A stretch of 64,000 bases of DNA from Heliocidaris tuberculata (Eukaryota; Echinodermata; Echinoidea; Camarodonta; Echinometridae): NCBI GenBank assembly GCA_025618425.1, contig CM046845.1, forward strand, positions 3,828,541 through 3,892,540. Direction: 5' to 3'. This document shows, one piece after another, positions 58,450 to 64,000 of this stretch. A model generated the notes under the pieces. The model saw only the letters and a list, made by a program, of their open reading frames with translations, was not told the origin of the DNA and ran no database searches. The translations under genes and the position numbers were made by a program. The first letter of the stretch is position 1; every line of letters starts with the position of its first letter.

Positions 58450-60380
58450 TTATCTACTTAGCTCGTTCACTGATTTATGTATGGACCGCCATGTATGAAT
58501 GCATAAAATTGATACATTTATGTAATTTAGGGAAACAAAAAAAAATCACTTCATAACACAATGATACTGTTTCTCTATTTTCAATTCACAATTTAATGAT
58601 TTCGTATATCAATTTTGTAACGAACTTACAATACACCTGTTTGCTAATGTATTTCAATTTATGCATGTTTCTTTCAAGAATCCTTAGTTACCAACTATTT
58701 AGTGCACCTGCTATGCATAATGGCATCTCTATATGGATGAAATCCATTCTGCATATATTGGTTGTTGCTATGTCAGAAAAGCCTCTGGCAATCTTATGAG
58801 TTCTCAAAAACAAAACTTTTGTTCAAGAAGTATGCATAAAAATGGATTGAATTTTACACTATCAGTGGACAAATTTTTATCCAGATTGAATTTGGCCCGC
58901 TTTCCTGCATACAGGCCTTAGTACCTTCAGATCTGGCGCCATGTCTAACCAGCCACCTTCTCGCTCGTGTAGTCTGGAACCCAGGCCAATGACGAGGTTT
59001 TCAAGTTTCAAGTTCCTCTCATTGGTTCCACGCTGACGAACCTTTGCTGATTTGTCTGCGGCAGCCGGATCTAAAGCTCGTTTCCTGCTGAATTAAATGT
59101 CGGTCATGCATCACTTGTGATCACTTTTAATCACTATCGGCTTTAGGAAAGAGAATATTATACGTAAATATACAACGATATTTCACCCCCGCCCTCTCTC
59201 TCTCACTGTCTCTCTCTCTCTTTCTCTTTCATTATTGAAAACAGCTATATAGCCCTATGGCAGCAACATTGATTTATACAAAAATGACACAGCGATAAAG
59301 CCAAGTAACACCAAAGATAAACCTGCGATCTTTAATAAGGTTTTAAAAAAATAAGTTTGCTTCCATAAAAGGAAGGAACAGATTTGCACTGATACATGTT
59401 ATAGTTAGTCATTATGTTCTTATAATCACAGTCAGTTCTACAGTGCTTCTGATATTGTAAACGAAATAAATTTTCATTTTGTGTAGAGTAGACCTTGCTA
59501 ACAGCCATACTTGGTGTTGAGAGCTCTTCAGAAAATTAAGTTCAAACTTGAGTTTCTGATCTTGCCGAAGGGCTCATCAGCATAGTGGCACAGTGGAAGG
59601 GCGCAAGGGGGCCGGATGAAGGGCAATTGGTGCCTTCACAGGTTTTAGACTTCATCAAGAGTAAATTATCAACAATTTCTTATTTCGTAGCAATAAATTT
59701 TCAGCTGTAAATATCATAAAACTGTTTTTTTTTTAAACATAGACCATGGGCGATTTTTTTTCCTCATGAAATCTCGACGCTTTTATACTTTCGGTGTGAA
59801 CTGACCACCAAAAATCGAGACAAGATACAAAATAAAATCTAGACCTTGGGTTAGAATTTGAAATAAAATTTGCAGTATCCTCTAGGGAAAAATAAATAGT
59901 TGCTAGAAACGCAAAAACTGTCGATGATATCAAATGTGAAAATTGTTCCTCGCTCTCTCGCGGATGATACATAAATTCCTTTCATCGTTATGCATGTAAT
60001 GTTATCACAAAGATGGTGCTTTTTTAAAGTACGTATTGAGTAAGAAAAGATGAATTAGAAAATTCCCTTCAGCGATGGTTTGTGAAGCTGCTAAAAATCA
60101 ACACATTCAACCTTTTATAACTCCTCTTCGCCCTCCTATGTCCAAAATAAGCACCAGGAAACGCGGTCGTTGCTGAAATACATGGCCCCCTCCTGTGCCG
60201 CCAAGGCTAGATATATACTTCAGCTCTTCACTGATCATCATGATCATGTTCCATTTTAACAGACTACAGACGGTCGTTCGCAGACAACCGGGTTTTTAGA
60301 TTGTTTCCCTCTGATCAAATATCAGTCCAGCATCATTAGCAAAATTATAGGGTTTTATTTGCAGGAACAACAAGTACTAC
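58450..60380. other. Intergenic, nothing recognised
   Basis: A CT-rich patch at about 59193-59230. No exon, RNA gene or transposon border recognised. Confidence 0.45.
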
Positions 60381-60384
60381 GCGT

Positions 60385-61132
60385 TAAAAAAGTGGACACT
60401 TTTGATCATTAATAACTCAAACATTATACATCGCATCAGACTGAAATTTTTACATTGTAAAGTTGAAGGATTTAAAATTTATAAAGAGCAAATTTCATGA
60501 CATACCTCTGAATACTTTTCTTAAAATATTAATCTGAATATTTAATTAGATTTTTCTCTTTTTGAAAATTCAAGGCCACAAATTTTGTATATATTAGTAA
60601 TTAATTCAGAATATAACAATTGCCATTGTACATTGCCGCTAAAATTCCAGAACACATTTTTAACCCAGTCATTAATCATTAATGACACTGGACACCTTAA
60701 GGTTGGCAGAAATGACAGCTGCAACACACAATGGCAACTATTGTGTTCTAGGCCTCGTTGCATAAAACTTACCGTTAATGGTAACTCTGCTATCAATGGT
60801 AACTACCATGGTAACATCACTCAACAGCCAATCAAAATCAAGGTTTCCATGGGAGTTACCATTGATGGCAAAGTTACCGTTAACGGTAAGTTTTATGCAA
60901 CAGGGCCCTGAACTGATTACTGATACACAGAGACTTTTGGGCCTTGATTTTTCAAAAAGTGAAAAATCTAATTAAATATTCAGATCAATATTTTAAGAAA
61001 AGTATTCATAGATATGTCATGAAACTTGTTCCCAATAACTTTAACATCCTTCACCTTTACAATGCAAAAACATTAGTCTGATACGATTTATAATTTTTGA
61101 CTTATTAACGATCAAAAGTGTCCACCGTTTTT
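60385..61132. mobile_element. Large foldback (palindromic) element
   Basis: The outer ends AGTGGACACTTTTGATCATT and AACGATCAAAAGTGTCCACC are inverted. Pairing continues through CTGAATATTTAATTAGATTT and its inverse to a centre CATTAATCATTAATG near 60678. The left half is about 293 bp; the right half is about 454 bp, the excess being a 157-bp MITE at 60751-60907. No coding capacity. A second, more eroded family member lies at 18376-18830. Confidence 0.9.
60751..60907. mobile_element. GGCCCTGTTGCAT MITE nested in a palindrome arm
   Basis: The ends GGCCTCGTTGCATAAAACTT and AAGTTTTATGCAACAGGGCC are flanked by CTA (60748-60750) and CTG (60908-60910). The opposite palindrome arm provides the uninterrupted version of the target. 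Interior GTTACCATTGATGGC and inverse blocks make it a hairpin. It is related by its ends to the elements at 24391 and 54611. Confidence 0.88.
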
Positions 61133-61454
61133 ATTTTAAAGATCTAGTAGATGGATCGGCTAGGAGAGAACTTTGAAGTGATAAATACTAGTCCAGTTTA
61201 ATGTAGGCTCATATACCATTTATGGGTTTTTTTTCCCTATAAATCCCTTTATATACTATTTTTGTTGAGTATGAGCATGCTGAGTATAGGTTTGAAAAAT
61301 TGCAAAAGTTACTGGATTTATAACTTGAGTACTGCCAATCTCCCTCTGTACAACGACACGTCTACCCCCACATGCCCTCTCTCTCCCTCTTCTTCTCTCT
61401 TCTCATCCCCTCACTCATAGTTATTTAATATTTTGCTATATTCCCTCCTCTGCA

Positions 61455-61505
61455 TCCTCCTCTTCCTCCTCCTCCTCCTCCTCCTCCTCCTCCTCCTCCT
61501 TCTCC
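61455..61505. repeat. (CCT)n microsatellite
   Basis: About 14 CCT units; the Arg-rich minus frame through it is an artefact. Confidence 0.92.
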
Positions 61506-61608
61506 CCCTTTTTTCTGTCTCCCAGTAATTTCCACTTCGGATCTTTTGTCTATCTCTCTTTACCTGTAGAATTCTGCTTTTATCGAAATTACTCATTCTC
61601 ATTTTATA

Positions 61609-61611
61609 TCG

Positions 61612-61658
<47 letters not shown>
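61609..61658. repeat. Poly(C)-(CT)n tract
   Basis: Ten C residues followed by about 20 CT units. Confidence 0.92.
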
Positions 61659-61659
<1 letters not shown>

Positions 61660-62674
61660 GGCACCACTTTTCTCATGGGCTCTTACCGTTAATAACTTAA
61701 ATCTTTCCCATTCTCACTTCCTCCATCATTATGCCCATAATCACCCCTTTCATTCAAGCTCCCCACTCCCATATTTCAAATCATTTCTCATATCCATGCT
61801 GATAGGGTAGATTAGTACCAACTACCCACTCCTTTATTTCTCTCTTTAGTGGCAGATCTAACTGGAAAACGCAAGATGCTTTTATCGAAACCAGGTTTGG
61901 AGATCGGGGGTAAACTGATGCCGTCGACATGATGGAAATGCGACCATTTCACATCACTCATAAACGCTCGCAATAATGCCATAGTCTGCATGGACAGGCA
62001 CTTTGTAGAATTCAGTCTTATATTGACGCATTCCTATGCACATGGGCGTCTTATATTATTTTAAGCATTATTTATTTGGAATTCCCGGAATTTTAGACAC
62101 AAAGAATGACATTGCAATGTTAGAAGATATATTACATCCTGTTATTTTCGTTACTTGATATAGTGATTGATTGCTTTTGTTGATCAAAATCGCGCTGTTG
62201 TAATGTGGACCAACATGGAATATCAAGTGATACCAACAAAATCTAAAACAAAAGTAAAAAAACAAACAAATAGATAAGCATCCTGCGTGCAATGACCGAC
62301 CTAATTTTGTAATGGCAAACTCAGATGACGGAAAAGCAAGAGAGATGTTATGGCGCCTTCTCTGCGCATTTGGCTATGCATGTGTTGATTGGTCAGTTTC
62401 TTCAATTTGTATTTCTTCTCGGATAACAAGTAGCCATACAGGGATACGGATCAGTGCTCCTGTGTTGGTAGACTAAGTTATCGTTCTTTTTTCCCGCGGT
62501 AACTCGATATCGAAGAGCCTCAAGATTGACATGAATAATGATATTGCGATGTTATCCTACCAAACGATGGTTGTTTTTAGCTAGCTTAAGGGCTATTTCA
62601 TGAATTGAGAGCACTTTCCCGGGATAATGCAGCTTGAGTTGACGAGAGGATACCAACTTAAAATTTAGCATAAT

Positions 62675-62677
<3 letters not shown>
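61660..62677. other. Intergenic, nothing recognised
   Basis: No gene, RNA or transposon border was supported. Confidence 0.5.
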
Positions 62678-62717
<40 letters not shown>

Positions 62718-62720
62718 TTT
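62678..62720. repeat. (TA)n then poly(T)
   Basis: (TA)n of about 32 bp followed by a T run. Confidence 0.92.
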
Positions 62721-62728
62721 CGGCGTTG

Positions 62729-62763
62729 TCATTCAAAATATCTGCACCAGATATTTTGAATGA
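62729..62763. repeat. Perfect 16-bp inverted repeat
   Basis: TCATTCAAAATATCTG and its exact reverse complement are separated by CAC. Adjacent to (TA)n on the left and a CA microsatellite (62788-62815) on the right. Confidence 0.9.
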
Positions 62764-62819
62764 TATATACATGTATATACACTATACACCCACACACACA
62801 CACACCCACACACATGTGT

Positions 62820-63510
62820 GTATATATAACGTTGTAAAGTCCACTTATTGGCGTAGTAATAGAATAAAAACGAGGTGGAGATGCATTATTTGCCAATTAA
62901 AGTTTATTATCCAAACAAAATTGTTTTAATCCGTTTTTATCATATATCATAAAATATCATAAAATATATGATAAAATATAATAATATACATAATTAAAAA
63001 GATGTATCACGCTATTCTAATATTACATGTATTCTACCTTCCATATTTGCATAAATTAATTTGCTTTTCATGATTTTGTTGCATGAAATGACAAGCGCGA
63101 TGTGTGTTAATTTAATCGCGTATAGCTTGTTTTTCTCTTTTCTTAACGTTACGGTTTCACCTTGGAAGATCAACCATTTGTTTTTGTGTTCCCGCGTACA
63201 TGGTTTACAATGGGTGTCTTGTTAGTGTATTCTAATAATACTGCCTGAATTAGCAGCCCTTTCAAGCGAGATAGAAAAAATGAATTATATTTGTTAACAT
63301 TATCATCGTTCTATTTAACAGTGTAAGTACTTTATTTGTTTGTTTTCACGCTTCTAGAAATGTGCACGCCATTCCTAATTTCCTTCCGCTTGCTGCTACA
63401 CACACCATTGCCCATCGAGAGACCTGTATGTCGCATTCAGAGTAATCCATTCAGGTTATTGATTTAAGGCAGACTGAAGGACAGAGCAGTCGATATTCCT
63501 CTTCCTTCAA
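62820..63510. other. Intergenic, nothing recognised
   Basis: AT-rich with ATAAAATATCAT-type repeats near 62940-62990. No gene evidence. Confidence 0.5.
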
Positions 63511-63517
63511 ATTTGGT

Positions 63518-63520
<3 letters not shown>

Positions 63521-63555
<35 letters not shown>
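63521..63555. repeat. (CT)n microsatellite
   Basis: Pure CT of about 35 bp. Further poly(C)-(CT)n tracts lie at 63631-63660 and 63871-63892. The flanks ATTCTCCAATTATGTGTAAA/TTCTTGAAATCTC (63576) recur as CTCTAATTATGTGTGAATTT (63835) and CTCTCCATAATTTTGTGCAT (63963), so a roughly 260-bp and then 130-bp repeat unit runs to the window end. Confidence 0.8.
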
Positions 63556-63562
<7 letters not shown>

Positions 63563-63671
63563 TCCTACAATACATTCTCCAATTATGTGTAAATTTCTTG
63601 AAATCTCTCGCATCCTCTTTTTCTTGCTCCCCCCCCCCCCCCTCTCTCTCTCTCTCTCCCCGGCACACATC

Positions 63672-63720
63672 GAGTCAAATCAAATCAAATCAATTTATTG
63701 AATTAAAATCCACAATTCTG
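63672..63720 (-). mobile_element. LINE/SINE 3' tail, (TTGAT)n type
   Basis: On the minus strand ATTGTGGATTTTAATTCAAT leads into AAATTGATTTGATTTGATTT, the layout of a non-LTR 3' end with a pentanucleotide tail. Confidence 0.45.
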
Positions 63721-64000
63721 GATTATATCATCAACAATACAAATACGGAGGAAGATTCAAAACAAAAACAAAACAAAAGTAACAAATGAAGAGACAAACA
63801 CTCTTACTGTATATCTTCAAATATTAATACACTCTCTAATTATGTGTGAATTTCTTTAAATCTCCTGTCGCCCCCCCCCCCCTCTCTCTCTCTTTCTATT
63901 CCGCGCTCGCGCGACCCTTTTCCAACCTTTCTCTTTTCTCTCTCCCTGATCTCTTCAATACACTCTCTCCATAATTTTGTGCATTTCTTGGAAACCTTGC

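Noticed and set aside
1..64000. tRNA, 5S rRNA, snRNA or histone genes
   Set aside because: I looked for T-arm-like GGTTCRANYCC boxes and recognisable conserved blocks and found none convincing. An automated tRNAscan/Infernal run would be decisive.

Overview
This is AT-rich eukaryotic DNA with no bacterial-type gene organisation. Most of it is intergenic or intronic and packed with transposable elements. Three things suggest a marine invertebrate, most likely an echinoderm such as a sea urchin: (i) non-LTR retrotransposons with a PHD finger, an APE endonuclease and an RT, plus a Tx1/L1-type remnant; (ii) abundant short inverted-repeat DNA elements flanked by TTAA, TA, 3-bp and 8-bp target duplications; (iii) very many long poly(dG)/poly(dC), (TA)n and (CT)n tracts. 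The phylum is inferred; no conserved host gene was recognised.

Layout. Positions 1-6285 hold a 359-bp-spaced duplication, a foldback MITE and a roughly 1-kb Harbinger-like element. Positions 6286-12046 (minus strand) carry the largest coding feature, a CR1/Jockey-group LINE: ORF1 remnant, PHD ORF, endonuclease and reverse transcriptase. The RT is split just before its YADD motif by a 1.5-kb TTAA-flanked transposon (7542-9037) that carries a decayed THAP zinc finger and is best classed as Kolobok-like. Excising it with one TTAA restores the RT reading frame.

Positions 13-19 kb contain an 8-bp-TSD hAT MITE, a possible host terminal exon on the minus strand (16593-16733) with a poly(A) signal 114 bp downstream, a poly(A)-tailed retroposed sequence with an 11-bp TSD, and a LINE C-terminal scrap. 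Positions 20-25 kb contain a Penelope-type hammerhead-like motif among (TA)n arrays, and a nest of duplicated MITEs, including one insertion proven by an empty paralogous site. Positions 26-30 kb hold another hAT element with 8-bp TSDs and a Tx1/L1-like LINE remnant.

Positions 30-64 kb have no convincing genes. They hold a four-unit minisatellite, a 0.8-kb tandem duplication in which one copy carries a retroposon, several foldback elements, adjacent MITEs, a perfect 74-bp-arm hairpin (58271-58447) and a roughly 750-bp palindrome with a MITE nested in one arm (60385-61132).

The genes do not form a host pathway. The window is a record of successive transposon insertions, several of which can be ordered in time by nesting.
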